The notes under the pieces: generated by a model
What the model saw: the letters and a program-made list of their open reading frames with translations, nothing else
Database searches by the model: none
What the model was told of the DNA's origin: nothing
Translations under genes and position numbers: made by a program
Assembly (NCBI RefSeq): GCF_013389455.1
Contig: NZ_CP058278.1
Span: 3,286,001-3,350,000, forward strand
DNA: 64,000 nucleotides
Reading direction: 5' to 3'
DNA from: Flavobacterium inviolabile
GTDB taxonomy: Bacteria; Bacteroidota; Bacteroidia; Flavobacteriales; Flavobacteriaceae
Shown here: piece after piece, positions 16,769 through 25,847 of the stretch
Numbering within the stretch: the first letter of the stretch is position 1
How the letters are laid out: each line of letters begins with the position of its first letter

Positions 16769-19381
16769 ATGAACTTTAATAATTTAACCATCAAATCGCA
16801 GGAAGCCCTGCAACAAGCGCAGCAAATTGCGCAGGGTTCAGGCCATCAGCAAATCGAGAACGAACATATCTTCAAAGGTATTCTTGAGGTTGATGAAAAT
16901 GTAGCGCCATTCATTTTGAAAAAACTGAATGTGAATGTAAACCTGTTCAAACAAATTCTGGACAGTACGTTACAAAGCTTTCCTAAAGTTAGCGGAAGCG
17001 AATTAATGTTTTCCCGTGAAGCCGGAACAACATTGAATGAAGCAACCAACATTGCTAAAAAAATGAACGATGAATATGTTTCCATCGAACATTTACTGTT
17101 GGCAATTTTTAAATCAAAAAGTAAAATAGCGCAAATCCTGAAAGACCAGGGAGTAACCGAAAAAGGTCTGGAAAGTGCTATCAATGAAATCCGTAAAGGC
17201 GAACGGGTAACTTCTGCCTCGGCCGAAGAAACCTATAATGCCTTAAACAAATATGCCAAAAATTTAAACCAGCTGGCAAACGACGGGAAACTGGATCCGG
17301 TAATCGGGCGTGATGAAGAGATCCGCCGGGTATTACAGATTCTTTCCAGACGTACCAAAAACAATCCGATGCTGGTGGGAGAACCCGGAGTAGGTAAAAC
17401 GGCTATAGCCGAAGGATTGGCACACCGTATCGTACAGGGCGACGTTCCGGAAAACTTAAAAAACAAAGTAGTCTATTCGTTAGACATGGGTGCTTTAATT
17501 GCCGGAGCAAAATACAAAGGTGAATTTGAAGAACGTTTAAAATCCGTTGTGAAAGAAGTAACCTCAGCAGAAGGGGATATTGTACTGTTCATTGACGAAA
17601 TCCACACACTGGTTGGTGCCGGAGGCGGTGAAGGCGCAATGGACGCTGCCAATATCTTAAAACCGGCGTTGGCCCGTGGTGAATTAAGAGCTATTGGTGC
17701 GACAACTCTGGACGAATACCAGAAATATTTTGAAAAAGACAAAGCGTTAGAGCGTCGTTTCCAGAAAGTAATGGTAGACGAACCGGATACGGAAAGTGCG
17801 ATCTCTATTTTGCGTGGTATCAAGGAAAAATATGAAACCCACCACAAAGTGCGTATCAAAGATGATGCAATCATTGCGGCGGTAGAACTGTCACAGCGTT
17901 ATATCACCAACCGTTTCCTTCCGGATAAAGCGATTGACTTAATGGACGAAGCAGCATCCAAACTGCGAATGGAAATCAACTCCAAACCGGAGGAACTGGA
18001 TGTACTGGACAGAAAGATCATGCAGCTGGAAATCGAAATTGAAGCGATCAAACGTGAAAATGACGAAAACAAATTAAAAATATTAGGATTGGATTTAGCC
18101 AATCTGAAAGAAGAACGCAACGAGATTTTCGCCAAATGGAAATCGGAAAAAGATGTTGTGGATAATATCCAGGCGACAAAACAGGAAATTGAAGACCTTA
18201 AAATGCAGGCAGAACGTGCAGAACGTGAAGGTGATTACGGTAAAGTAGCCGAGATCCGTTACGGAAAAAGCAAAGAAGCACAGGAACGTCTGGATGTTTT
18301 ACAAAAACAATTACAGGAAAATCAATCCGGTCATTCGCTGATTAAAGAAGAGGTTACCCACGATGATATTGCCGAAGTGGTTGCCAAATGGACCGGAGTT
18401 CCGGTAACCAAAATGCTGCAAAGCGAGCGTGAGAAATTGCTGAAACTGGAAAACGAACTGCACAACAGAGTTGTCGGACAGGAAGAAGCAATCATTGCGA
18501 TCAGTGATGCCGTTCGCCGAAGCCGTGCCGGATTACAGGATCCGAGAAAACCGATTGGTTCTTTCCTATTCCTGGGAACAACCGGTGTGGGTAAAACCGA
18601 ATTGGCAAAAGCCCTGGCAGAATACCTGTTTGACGATGAAAATGCCATGACGCGTATCGATATGAGTGAATACCAGGAACGCCACAGTGTGAGTCGTTTG
18701 GTTGGTGCGCCTCCGGGATATGTGGGCTATGATGAAGGCGGTCAATTAACGGAAGCTGTTCGTAGAAAACCGTATTCGGTGGTTCTGCTGGATGAAATTG
18801 AAAAAGCCCATCCGGATACTTTCAACATCCTGTTACAGGTATTGGATGAAGGACGCCTAACAGACAACAAAGGACGTTTGGCCGATTTTAAAAACACGAT
18901 CATCATCATGACTTCCAATATGGGAAGCCATATCATACAGGAAAAATTCGAAAACCTGAAAGGCAGTGTGGAAGCCGCTACGGAAGCTGCAAAAGTGGAA
19001 GTTTTAGGCTTGCTGAAACAAACCGTTCGTCCGGAGTTCATTAACCGTATCGACGAGATTGTAATGTTCACGCCTTTAAGCAATGCCGATATCCGTGAAA
19101 TTGTTGGTCTGCAATTAAAAAGTGTCATTAAAATGCTGGCACAGCAGCACATCACGATGGATGCAACACCGGAAGCCATTGATTATCTGGCGGTAAAAGG
19201 TTATGATCCTCACTTTGGGGCACGTCCGGTAAAACGTGTGATCCAGAAAGAGGTCTTAAACGAATTATCCAAAGAAATCCTTGCCGGAAAAGTCGCTACC
19301 GACAGTATTATTTTACTGGACAGTTTCGATGGAAAATTAGTATTCCGCAATCAGACCGAATTAAAAGCGGATACGGAATAA
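16769..19381 (+). CDS. clpB: ATP-dependent protein disaggregase ClpB
   Basis: 870 residues from the ATG at 16769 ([18 protein letters not shown]); a longer frame upstream encodes non-conserved residues and crosses the palindrome. Order of domains: double Clp_N repeat (1-145), first AAA+ with Walker [10 protein letters not shown] (about 203-211) and Walker [10 protein letters not shown], the coiled-coil M domain (about 400-520, rich in Glu/Lys/Arg), second AAA+ with GTTGVGKTE (about 603-611) and [11 protein letters not shown], and a C-terminal D2 small domain. The M domain marks ClpB rather than ClpA or ClpC, and there is no ClpP-binding IGF loop. It works with DnaK/DnaJ to dissolve aggregates after heat stress. 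Monocistronic. Confidence 0.97.
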   Translation: MNFNNLTIKSQEALQQAQQIAQGSGHQQIENEHIFKGILEVDENVAPFILKKLNVNVNLFKQILDSTLQSFPKVSGSELMFSREAGTTLNEATNIAKKMNDEYVSIEHLLLAIFKSKSKIAQILKDQGVTEKGLESAINEIRKGERVTSASAEETYNALNKYAKNLNQLANDGKLDPVIGRDEEIRRVLQILSRRTKNNPMLVGEPGVGKTAIAEGLAHRIVQGDVPENLKNKVVYSLDMGALIAGAKYKGEFEERLKSVVKEVTSAEGDIVLFIDEIHTLVGAGGGEGAMDAANILKPALARGELRAIGATTLDEYQKYFEKDKALERRFQKVMVDEPDTESAISILRGIKEKYETHHKVRIKDDAIIAAVELSQRYITNRFLPDKAIDLMDEAASKLRMEINSKPEELDVLDRKIMQLEIEIEAIKRENDENKLKILGLDLANLKEERNEIFAKWKSEKDVVDNIQATKQEIEDLKMQAERAEREGDYGKVAEIRYGKSKEAQERLDVLQKQLQENQSGHSLIKEEVTHDDIAEVVAKWTGVPVTKMLQSEREKLLKLENELHNRVVGQEEAIIAISDAVRRSRAGLQDPRKPIGSFLFLGTTGVGKTELAKALAEYLFDDENAMTRIDMSEYQERHSVSRLVGAPPGYVGYDEGGQLTEAVRRKPYSVVLLDEIEKAHPDTFNILLQVLDEGRLTDNKGRLADFKNTIIIMTSNMGSHIIQEKFENLKGSVEAATEAAKVEVLGLLKQTVRPEFINRIDEIVMFTPLSNADIREIVGLQLKSVIKMLAQQHITMDATPEAIDYLAVKGYDPHFGARPVKRVIQKEVLNELSKEILAGKVATDSIILLDSFDGKLVFRNQTELKADTE

Positions 19382-19466
19382 CCGTTACAAAAAATCTGAA
19401 ATCAGTTCAGATTAACAATATAAAGTAGTTTTCATAATTACCCGTACAGGGTTGATTTTTTGGTTG

Positions 19467-19503
19467 GAAACACCGGTTCAGGATCTGAATCGGTGTTTTT
19501 TTA
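19467..19503 (+). terminator. Terminator after clpB
   Basis: Long near-perfect stem: AAACACCG plus TTCA pairing with TGAA plus CGGTGTTT, followed by T-run. Confidence 0.88.
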
Positions 19504-19551
19504 TGGGGCAATCCAAAGTTTTTATAAATTGGTGCTTATTTTCATGTCATT

Positions 19552-20229
19552 ATGCAATTAACGGAACGAGCCCGAAACTACCTCAGCACCCTCAAAAGAG
19601 ATCCTGCCTGGATTACGGCAGCTGCGGCTGCAGAAAAGTATTTATCCAAATACCGGCTGACGGATTCCGGCCGGCTGCTGCATATCCAGCAGCAATATTC
19701 CGGTTATACTTTTACGGAATATGAAAATCAGGATTATACCGTCCGGCTCCGTTTTTTGTCGGATGTCATTATCGCTAAAAACAAAAAAATATACTATACC
19801 ACGGTTAATGGCAAAGCCGCTTTCGCTATGGATAACGGAAAAGAAACTCCCGATTACCTGTTAACCGAAGATGGGGCTATCGCCTATTACGATGACGAAG
19901 CCTATACCCATTTCTGCCTGTATGAATCCGTTGAAGTCATGATTGAGATCTTAGCTCTGGAAAAAGCATACAGGCATTATGTAACAGCACCCGTAAAAGA
20001 TTTACAAATAACGGATCTTGAAACCTTTAAAAACAACATGCACCGGCAGTATTCCTTTCTAAAAGAGTGTTCCGATAGCATTCAGCTTTACTGGCAGACC
20101 GATTTCGATATTATCTGCGTTGCCTATAACGCCTATGATGACGCCTATTCCCTGCACATCCGCAGTATCGGCAGTTATTATTCGGACCTTATTCTAAAAC
20201 GGTTTATGGAAGATAATCTTTATATTTGA
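19552..20229 (+). CDS. Uncharacterised cytoplasmic protein
   Basis: 225 residues, no signal peptide or membrane segment, acidic and rich in Tyr/Asp. The layout (mixed alpha/beta with YENQDYTVRLRF, YLLTEDGAIAYYDDEAYTHFCLYES, and a C-terminal QTDFDIICVAYNAYDDAYSL) is reminiscent of immunity-type or SUKH-like proteins, but no signature residue supports that. No nearby toxin gene was seen. It lies 23 bases before a small secreted protein on the same strand. The function is unknown. Confidence 0.75.
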   Translation: MQLTERARNYLSTLKRDPAWITAAAAAEKYLSKYRLTDSGRLLHIQQQYSGYTFTEYENQDYTVRLRFLSDVIIAKNKKIYYTTVNGKAAFAMDNGKETPDYLLTEDGAIAYYDDEAYTHFCLYESVEVMIEILALEKAYRHYVTAPVKDLQITDLETFKNNMHRQYSFLKECSDSIQLYWQTDFDIICVAYNAYDDAYSLHIRSIGSYYSDLILKRFMEDNLYI

Positions 20230-20252
20230 ACAACATAATTTTGATTGATCCG

Positions 20253-20879
20253 ATGATAAAACATCTTCTTATATTAAGCGTATTCGTAAACTCTTTGCTG
20301 GTTTATTCTCAAAACAAATCAACCAGTACTCAATTGGTCAACCGGTTTTCCAGTGCCAAATATATCGGTTTTCACGGCGAAAAAGTGCAGGAGTTTAATT
20401 ACTCCGGCGGTACTATTCTTGCCGGAAAAACGAACTATGACATTGAGATGATCATCCATGGCCACAAACGAAAGTTCTGGTTTCCGTTTACCAAACAGGA
20501 AGCCGACAGCCTGAAAGCAAAAGATTCCATCCCGAAAACGGAAGTCATACCGGGGCTGAACACAGCAGTCAGCGACCGCTATTATTCTGAAAAAGTTACC
20601 TATACCCTGAAAGATAAAAAGTACACCGTGTACAAACACGTTGATTACAACTGCTACGACTCTTTATGCGGAAGCCGCCACGATCATATAACATTCCGTA
20701 CCGGAATCACCTATTTCAGCCCGGATTACGGCTTGCTCTTTATCAGCCTGAACAACAACATGACGTTGGAAATACTGGTCAGCCTGAACGGCAAAGAAGC
20801 GCCAAAAGACCTGATCCTTGCCATTTTAAAAGAGAACAATATCAGTCCGGATATCCTTAAAAAGTATAAAAAAGCATAA
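20253..20879 (+). CDS. Small exported protein of unknown function
   Basis: 208 residues from the ATG at 20253. An alternative TTG at 20226 overlaps the preceding gene and would push the signal peptide inward. Type I signal peptide MIKHLLILSVFVNSLLVYSQ. The mature part contains the segment YKHVDYNCYDSLCGSRHDHI with two cysteines close enough for a disulfide, and beta-rich sequence around it. No family is recognised. It is probably co-transcribed with the gene before it. Confidence 0.75.
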   Translation: MIKHLLILSVFVNSLLVYSQNKSTSTQLVNRFSSAKYIGFHGEKVQEFNYSGGTILAGKTNYDIEMIIHGHKRKFWFPFTKQEADSLKAKDSIPKTEVIPGLNTAVSDRYYSEKVTYTLKDKKYTVYKHVDYNCYDSLCGSRHDHITFRTGITYFSPDYGLLFISLNNNMTLEILVSLNGKEAPKDLILAILKENNISPDILKKYKKA

Positions 20880-20924
20880 CTTTTATTTCCTAACTTCGTC
20901 ATTACAACTTAAACTGCATACCCG

Positions 20925-21305
20925 ATGAATACCATCAGTTATTTCGAAATTCAGGCTTCCGATACGGCAAAAGCCATTCAGTTTTATACCAATGTTTTCC
21001 AATGGAACATTATACGCGAAGAATCCGTTCCGTATGAATACTTCCGGATCGAAACCAACGGTACCATTCACGGCGGTCTTTTAAAACGTCCGGTAGCCGT
21101 GCCGCCAACAGGATGCGGTACCAATGCCTATACCTGTTCCCTGATAGTTGAAAACTTTGATAAAACAGCGGCTTTGATCCTGGAAAACGGCGGACAGGTG
21201 GCCATGCCTAAATTTGCAATACCGGGCAGATGCTGGCAGGGTTATTTTATCGATACCGACAACAACGTATTCGGAATATTTGAAGTGAATGAAAATGCCC
21301 GATAG
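20925..21305 (+). CDS. VOC family (glyoxalase-fold) protein
   Basis: 126 residues. Two beta-alpha-beta-beta-beta units of the vicinal oxygen chelate fold: SYFEIQASDTAKAIQFYTNVFQWNI at the start and GYFIDTDNNVFGIFEVNE at the end, the usual DxxGN-like closing strand. The small size fits the single-chain YdeE/PhnB-like subgroup. The substrate cannot be read from the sequence. It overlaps the next gene by 17 bases and so is probably coupled to it. Confidence 0.85.
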   Translation: MNTISYFEIQASDTAKAIQFYTNVFQWNIIREESVPYEYFRIETNGTIHGGLLKRPVAVPPTGCGTNAYTCSLIVENFDKTAALILENGGQVAMPKFAIPGRCWQGYFIDTDNNVFGIFEVNENAR

Positions 21306-21789
21306 TCCCGATATCTTTCTCCGTATCGAATCCCTGCCCGAAACAAAGCTTATCGGCAAACGGATGCAGATGTCTTTATCCGATAATAAAACGTTCCCGC
21401 TATGGAGCAGCTTTATGCCCCGGCGAAAGGAAATCCGGAACAACATCAATGCTGATCTTTTTTCGATGCAGGTCTATGATGGTCCTTTCAATTATAACCC
21501 GGATACCCTTTTTGAAAAATGGGCAGCCGTAGCTGTAACCGATTTCAATACGATACCGCACGACATGGAGGCCTTTACCCTGGCCGAAGGCTTGTATGCC
21601 GTATTTATTCATAAAGGCGCCGCCAATACCGGCCCGGTAACGTTCCGGTATATTTTTGAAACCTGGTTTCCCACATCCGGATACGCCCTTGACAACCGGC
21701 CTCATTTTGAGATTTTAGGAGCAAAATACAAAAACAATGCTCCCGATTCGGAAGAAGAAATCTGGATTCCGGTTAAAGCGGAACAATAG
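21289..21789 (+). CDS. GyrI-like / AraC effector-binding domain protein
   Basis: 166 residues. Stand-alone effector-binding fold: RIESLPETKLIGKRMQMSL at the start, EAFTLAEGLYAVFIHKG in the middle (the typical strand that positions the conserved ligand-contacting region), and FEILGAKY ... EEIWIPVK as the closing strands. Such proteins bind small hydrophobic or cationic molecules. It overlaps the VOC gene and is followed 23 bases later by a Crp/Fnr regulator, suggesting a small chemical-response cassette. Start could also be the ATG six bases further in. Confidence 0.8.
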   Translation: MKMPDSPDIFLRIESLPETKLIGKRMQMSLSDNKTFPLWSSFMPRRKEIRNNINADLFSMQVYDGPFNYNPDTLFEKWAAVAVTDFNTIPHDMEAFTLAEGLYAVFIHKGAANTGPVTFRYIFETWFPTSGYALDNRPHFEILGAKYKNNAPDSEEEIWIPVKAEQ

Positions 21790-21812
21790 TTATCCGTAAA
21801 TTTGCTGTTACT

Positions 21813-22388
21813 ATGGAAGAGTTGTTGCAAAAAATGTCGGAATACTATCCCCTGTCGGAAACAACCAAAGCGGCATTACTTTCTTTATTTCAGCATAAGA
21901 AAATCAAAAAAAATGATTACCTGCTAAGGATCGGAGAAGTTCCGAAGCATTATTATTTTATCAACCAGGGACTACTCGCCTATTATTTTATTGCCAGTAA
22001 CGGGGACAGCATTATCAAAAAATTCTTTGCCGAACATTCTTTAGTAGCTTCAACATCGGCAGTTATTCAGGAAACGCCCAGCCAGTTCGCTATTGTTGCG
22101 CTCGAAGATTGTGATTATATACAATTTCCGGCGGCAAAATTCAGAGCCTTATTTGATACCCACCACGATCTGGCGATGTTCCAGCTCCGGTATCTGGAAA
22201 AAAACTGGGTCGTTGCCAAAGAGAACCTCGAAATCTCGTTAAAATATGACACTGCCAAAGAACGCTACCTGCGCTTCTTAGAGGAATACAAAGCCATTCA
22301 AAACCGGATCAAACAACACCATATCGCTTCTTTCCTGGGAATCACCCCCACGCAGCTCAGCCGGATCCGAAAAGAATTAAGTTTATAA
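21813..22388 (+). CDS. Crp/Fnr family transcriptional regulator
   Basis: 191 residues. N-terminal cyclic-nucleotide-binding-like beta-roll (KKIKKNDYLLRIGEVPKHYYFINQGLLAYYF) and C-terminal winged helix with HHIASFLGITPTQLSRIRKEL as the HTH. The arginine and glutamate needed to bind cAMP are not in place and there is no N-terminal Cys cluster for an Fnr iron-sulfur centre, so the ligand is unknown. This short type is frequent in Bacteroidota and often controls adjacent genes. Likely last gene of the VOC/GyrI unit. Confidence 0.9.
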   Translation: MEELLQKMSEYYPLSETTKAALLSLFQHKKIKKNDYLLRIGEVPKHYYFINQGLLAYYFIASNGDSIIKKFFAEHSLVASTSAVIQETPSQFAIVALEDCDYIQFPAAKFRALFDTHHDLAMFQLRYLEKNWVVAKENLEISLKYDTAKERYLRFLEEYKAIQNRIKQHHIASFLGITPTQLSRIRKELSL

Positions 22389-22463
22389 ACCTCAACATAT
22401 GTAAAGGCTTTACAATTGAAATCGCAGGAACTTTGCGGTAATACTAATTCAAATTATAAAGTC

Positions 22464-23261
22464 ATGAAACATTTTTTCAGCTTTCTTCTTTTCCTGACAG
22501 GAATCACCATCCAGGCCAGTACAACCGAAACCATTAAGGTTTACAGCCCTTCGATGAAAAAGGAAATCAGCGTGATTGTAATATCGCCATCCGTTACCAC
22601 ACAGCTTTCCAACACGATTTACATTCTTCACGGTTACACCGGCAATCCGCAGCGAACTCTTGAAAAAGACATCCCGACACTGGTAAACCGTGCCGATAAG
22701 GAACAAACGATCTTTGTTTTGCCCGATGGCAACTACAACAGCTGGTATGTGAATAGTCCGGTAAATCAGGCTTCTCAGTACGAAACGTTTATCGGTTCGG
22801 AACTGGTAACCTATATCGACAAGCATTATCCAACGCTGAAAAACCGCAGCAACAGAGGGTTACTGGGTTGGAGCATGGGCGGATACGGCACGCTGTTGAT
22901 CGGCAGTCAGTACAGCCAGACCTTTGGAATTTTAGGAAGCATCTGCGGTGCCCTGGATATTCGAACGTTCGGAAACGATTACCAGGTGGATAAAGTGTTG
23001 GGGTCAAAAGGCAAACTTTGGGAGCAATATGTCATCAGCAACCGAATAGCCTATTTTAAGACCAGCAACCAGCTGCTAATTCTGGACTGCGGTACCGAAG
23101 ACCCCTTAATTACCCAAAACAGGACTTTCCACCAGCTGCTGACGGATCAGGCAATCCCACACGAATATATGGAACGTTTGGGCAAACACGACACCGCCTA
23201 TTGGTCGGAAGCAGCGGAAATACAGCTTTTGTATTTTAACAGGTTTTTTAATGGAAAGTAA
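22464..23261 (+). CDS. Exported esterase of the esterase D / S-formylglutathione hydrolase-like family
   Basis: 265 residues from the ATG at 22464, which gives a clean signal peptide (MKHFFSFLLFLTGITIQAST); the upstream extension does not. Alpha/beta hydrolase: oxyanion region YILHGYTGNP, nucleophile Ser in LLGWSMGGYGTLLIGSQ, acid Asp in ILDCGTEDPLI and base His in LGKHDTAYW. The closest known group is the PF00756 putative esterases, which hydrolyse acyl esters of sugars and related compounds. The export signal suggests action in the periplasm on an envelope or imported substrate. Confidence 0.88.
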   Translation: MKHFFSFLLFLTGITIQASTTETIKVYSPSMKKEISVIVISPSVTTQLSNTIYILHGYTGNPQRTLEKDIPTLVNRADKEQTIFVLPDGNYNSWYVNSPVNQASQYETFIGSELVTYIDKHYPTLKNRSNRGLLGWSMGGYGTLLIGSQYSQTFGILGSICGALDIRTFGNDYQVDKVLGSKGKLWEQYVISNRIAYFKTSNQLLILDCGTEDPLITQNRTFHQLLTDQAIPHEYMERLGKHDTAYWSEAAEIQLLYFNRFFNGK

Positions 23262-23345
23262 CGGGGAAAGGGGAAAAGGAAAAAAGCAAGGGGGAAAAGG
23301 AAAAGGGAAAAGGGGAAAAGGCAAGGGGCAATGCAATGCAATGAA
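23262..23345 (+). repeat. Low-complexity purine-rich tract (GGGGAAAAGG-like units)
   Basis: About 80 bases made of variants of GGGGAAAAGG and AAAAGCAAGG, ending in a triple ATGCA/GCAAT repeat. On the other strand it reads as TTGCC/TTTTCC units like those in the argC-argD spacer. It fills the space between two convergent genes and includes no clear terminator. Confidence 0.8.
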
Positions 23346-23359
23346 GCTGTCTGTTGCGG

Positions 23360-24100
23360 CTATTTCCTTAAAAAGTTGAGTCCTTTCCGGTATTGATCCA
23401 TGATGTTCTTAAACAGTTCGCCACTGGAAGGTGGTGTTAAAACAATGGCGTCGGCTCCCGATTCGATGGCACTTTCAATACTGTCCATACTTTTTCCGCC
23501 GGTTGCCATAACCGGATAACCCGGAACGGCATAAGCGATATGCTCTAAGATTTTACTGGTGTTTTTTCCGCCGGTAATGTGAAAAATATCCACGCCCGCA
23601 TCCACGCGGTCCTGAAACGAAAAATCGGCTACCGAAACACTGGAAATAATCGGTATGCTGATTTTTTTCCTGATGGCGGCGATATGCTCATTTTTAAAAG
23701 GCTGGTTAACAATAATCGCGGCAGCGCCCAATGCTTCCGCTTCTATGGCCATTCCAATTGCTACCTTCCCCTGTGTTAGTCCTCCTCCTACACCACAGAT
23801 TACCGGTTTGTCTGAGAAGTCAATTAATGCCTTCATAATTTTTGGAGAAGGAGCAAAAGGATAAACTGCCAATACCGCATCGGCATCATTATTTTCAATC
23901 AGTGCCATATCCGTAGAAAACAACACCGATTTTATTGTTTTTCCGCCCAGGACGATTCCTTCACAAGCTTTCCCTATGATCTTTGGCGTACTAAGCGGCT
24001 TGTTTTCCTCCTTAGTCCGCCTGAAGAAAAGCCTCTGAAAAAAGGTCCTCGCTTTTGTTTCCCCATCCCAAATGGACAGTATATTGAAGTTGGTTTCCAT
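23360..24100 (-). CDS. TIM-barrel protein, possible aldolase/synthase-like enzyme
   Basis: 246 residues. After a basic, non-conserved N-terminus of about 45 residues, the protein shows successive beta/alpha units with a phosphate-binding style end: KPVICGVGGGLTQGK, AAAIIVNQPFKNEHI, GVDIFHITGGKNTS, YPVMATGGKSMDSIESAIES and GADAIVLTPPSSGELF. The two late glycine-rich loops resemble the phosphate-grip loops of ribulose-phosphate-binding barrels. Similar proteins in databases carry only a vague hydrolase name, mostly from Firmicutes as far as I recall. The substrate is unknown. It is monocistronic and convergent with the esterase gene. Confidence 0.75.
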   Translation of the reverse strand: METNFNILSIWDGETKARTFFQRLFFRRTKEENKPLSTPKIIGKACEGIVLGGKTIKSVLFSTDMALIENNDADAVLAVYPFAPSPKIMKALIDFSDKPVICGVGGGLTQGKVAIGMAIEAEALGAAAIIVNQPFKNEHIAAIRKKISIPIISSVSVADFSFQDRVDAGVDIFHITGGKNTSKILEHIAYAVPGYPVMATGGKSMDSIESAIESGADAIVLTPPSSGELFKNIMDQYRKGLNFLRK

Positions 24101-24560
24101 CGTAATGTCGTTTTTTGATTACCGTAAAATTACCGTTTGAATGATCTCAAAAAATAACCTTGAAAGCATCCTGTTCAATTATGTAACATAACGAAGAAAA
24201 GATGTAGTAAAGCTGAATTCCTCATTATGCCGGTAACAGGAAACTAACTTTAAAAATTCACCTGTCAATATCAGGCAAATCCATCCTGTAAAAACGTCAG
24301 GAATTATACTTTTAGTATACACATTAACAAGATGTTATGATAAAAATAATATTATACCGCTGCTATAAAAAATAGTAGCCAGTGTCCTTACCGGCAAACA
24401 AAGCGCATTGGCAGTTGGATTAAAAAAAAACGGAACTTTGGCCGGGTTATCCTAAAAAACTGTTAATCCATCCGTATCATTCCCCTTATTTCTCAGGATA
24501 ATGGTAAATTTATACTGCTTTTCAGTAGGCACTACTTTCAACATTCAAAACCGTTATCAC
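24101..24560. other. 460-base intergenic region
   Basis: No gene or gene remnant was recognised on either strand. It contains a 6-3-6 inverted repeat TATACT-ttt-AGTATA at 24305-24319 and presumably the divergent promoters of the flanking genes, although no full TAnnTTTG element was found at the expected distances. Confidence 0.6.
24305..24319. repeat. Short inverted repeat
   Basis: TATACT-ttt-AGTATA, perfect 6-base arms, in the middle of the long spacer between the TIM-barrel gene and the thioredoxin-fold gene. Possible operator; nothing else supports it. Confidence 0.35.
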
Positions 24561-25754
24561 ATGATCAGAACAATAACTTCGGCTATTCTTTTTTTATGCA
24601 CGTTATTAACTGCCAGCGCGCAGGGCATCAGCTTTGAGCCTGATCTTAACGGCGCACTCAGTAAAGCCAGAAAAGAAAACAAACTCCTGTTTATAGAATA
24701 TTACAATTCCAATTGCACCGTATGCAAAACACTCGATCCGGTATTTAAAGAAGCCGCTATGGGTGATTTTTACAACAGTAATTTTGTGAACTACCGGATG
24801 AATACCGAGAACATGAAAAAGGAAGACAGTTTATACATTGCCAAATCCAAACTGCAGCTGGAAAGTGTTCCTTATTTTCTGTTTTTCGATACGGAAGACA
24901 ATCTGGTACATTGTTCGGGTGCCAAACCGGATACGGATTACCTGATCAATGGGGTGGGAAAAATAGCCCTGAATCCGGAAGAACGCACCGGAAGTCTTGC
25001 CAAAAAATACAATTCCGGTGATAAAAGCGTGCGAACGCTCTACGCCTATTCCAACCTGGCACAGCTCTATAAAGACGACCGCCTGACCAAACGTCTTGCC
25101 GAAAATCTTTACGATGCTTTTCCAAAAGACCAGCTGGCGACCCAAAAAAGCTATACCATCATGAAAAATTGTGTCACTTCGATCGATAACGGATTTTTCA
25201 CCTACTGGGCAAACAATACCGATAAGCTAAAGGGATTTGAAAAAGGTGCCAAAGAAGGCACCGAAATTAAAGTATTGCAGGATATTCTCTTAAAAACGAT
25301 TAACAGCGACGACAAAAAGAACTGGAATCTCGCTAAAATAAAGTCCGCTAAAGAGCTTATTCTGAAAACAGGGCTCAGTACCAATCCGGATGCTTTTTTA
25401 TGGCAGCAGGAAGCCGCAGTACTGATAAAAGAAGGCCGCGAACCGGAAGCCTTAGCGCTTTTCACAAAAATGACAGAAGGTGAAGAAATTGGCGGGGCGA
25501 CTTATATCATCAATAATTTTCTGGATATCGTAAAAGACAAAAACAGTTTTGCAGCGATCAAAGCCAAAATAGACAAATTGCGCAGCAGCACTAAAGACAA
25601 CGACGACAAAGCCGACATACTGTATTCTGAGCTGCTCTACAATCAGAAAACAAACAATACCGGGGAGCTTAAAAAGCTGCTTCCCAAAGCAACGGATTTC
25701 TATAAAGAAAATAAACTTGACATGGCACGGTTGAGTGTGTTCCGATCCAATTAA
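24561..25754 (+). CDS. Exported thioredoxin-fold protein with helical C-terminal repeats
   Basis: 397 residues from the ATG at 24561, which begins a type I signal peptide ending ASAQG. Residues about 22-135 are a thioredoxin-like domain with the active-site pair NSNCTVCKTLDP (CxxC) and cis-proline segment LESVPYFLFFD. The C-terminal two thirds is helical and TPR-like (LFTKMTEGEEIGGATYIINN, KADILYSELLYNQ). This architecture is common in Bacteroidota periplasmic proteins of unknown target, usually annotated DUF255/thioredoxin family. A role in reducing or repairing periplasmic disulfides is inferred from the CxxC only. Confidence 0.85.
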   Translation: MIRTITSAILFLCTLLTASAQGISFEPDLNGALSKARKENKLLFIEYYNSNCTVCKTLDPVFKEAAMGDFYNSNFVNYRMNTENMKKEDSLYIAKSKLQLESVPYFLFFDTEDNLVHCSGAKPDTDYLINGVGKIALNPEERTGSLAKKYNSGDKSVRTLYAYSNLAQLYKDDRLTKRLAENLYDAFPKDQLATQKSYTIMKNCVTSIDNGFFTYWANNTDKLKGFEKGAKEGTEIKVLQDILLKTINSDDKKNWNLAKIKSAKELILKTGLSTNPDAFLWQQEAAVLIKEGREPEALALFTKMTEGEEIGGATYIINNFLDIVKDKNSFAAIKAKIDKLRSSTKDNDDKADILYSELLYNQKTNNTGELKKLLPKATDFYKENKLDMARLSVFRSN

Positions 25755-25815
25755 CGGTTTGGAAAACAGCCAAAAAATATCCGGCTAAAAAAGAATCACG
25801 GATAACAATAATTTA

Positions 25816-25823
25816 TATTTTTG
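25816..25823 (+). promoter_or_regulatory. -7 element of the MFS transporter gene
   Basis: TATTTTTG, a full TAnnTTTG match, 24 bases before the ATG at 25848. Confidence 0.55.
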
Positions 25824-25847
25824 GTAGTAATTAACCGAAAAATATAA

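Noticed and set aside
17473..19179. Several 100-145-codon minus-strand frames inside clpB
   Set aside because: They mirror highly conserved ClpB codons on the other strand and have no independent family motif.
19552..20229. A polymorphic toxin-immunity pair with the following secreted protein
   Set aside because: The secreted neighbour has no toxin domain, no repeat or Rhs part and no T6SS/T9SS delivery signal.
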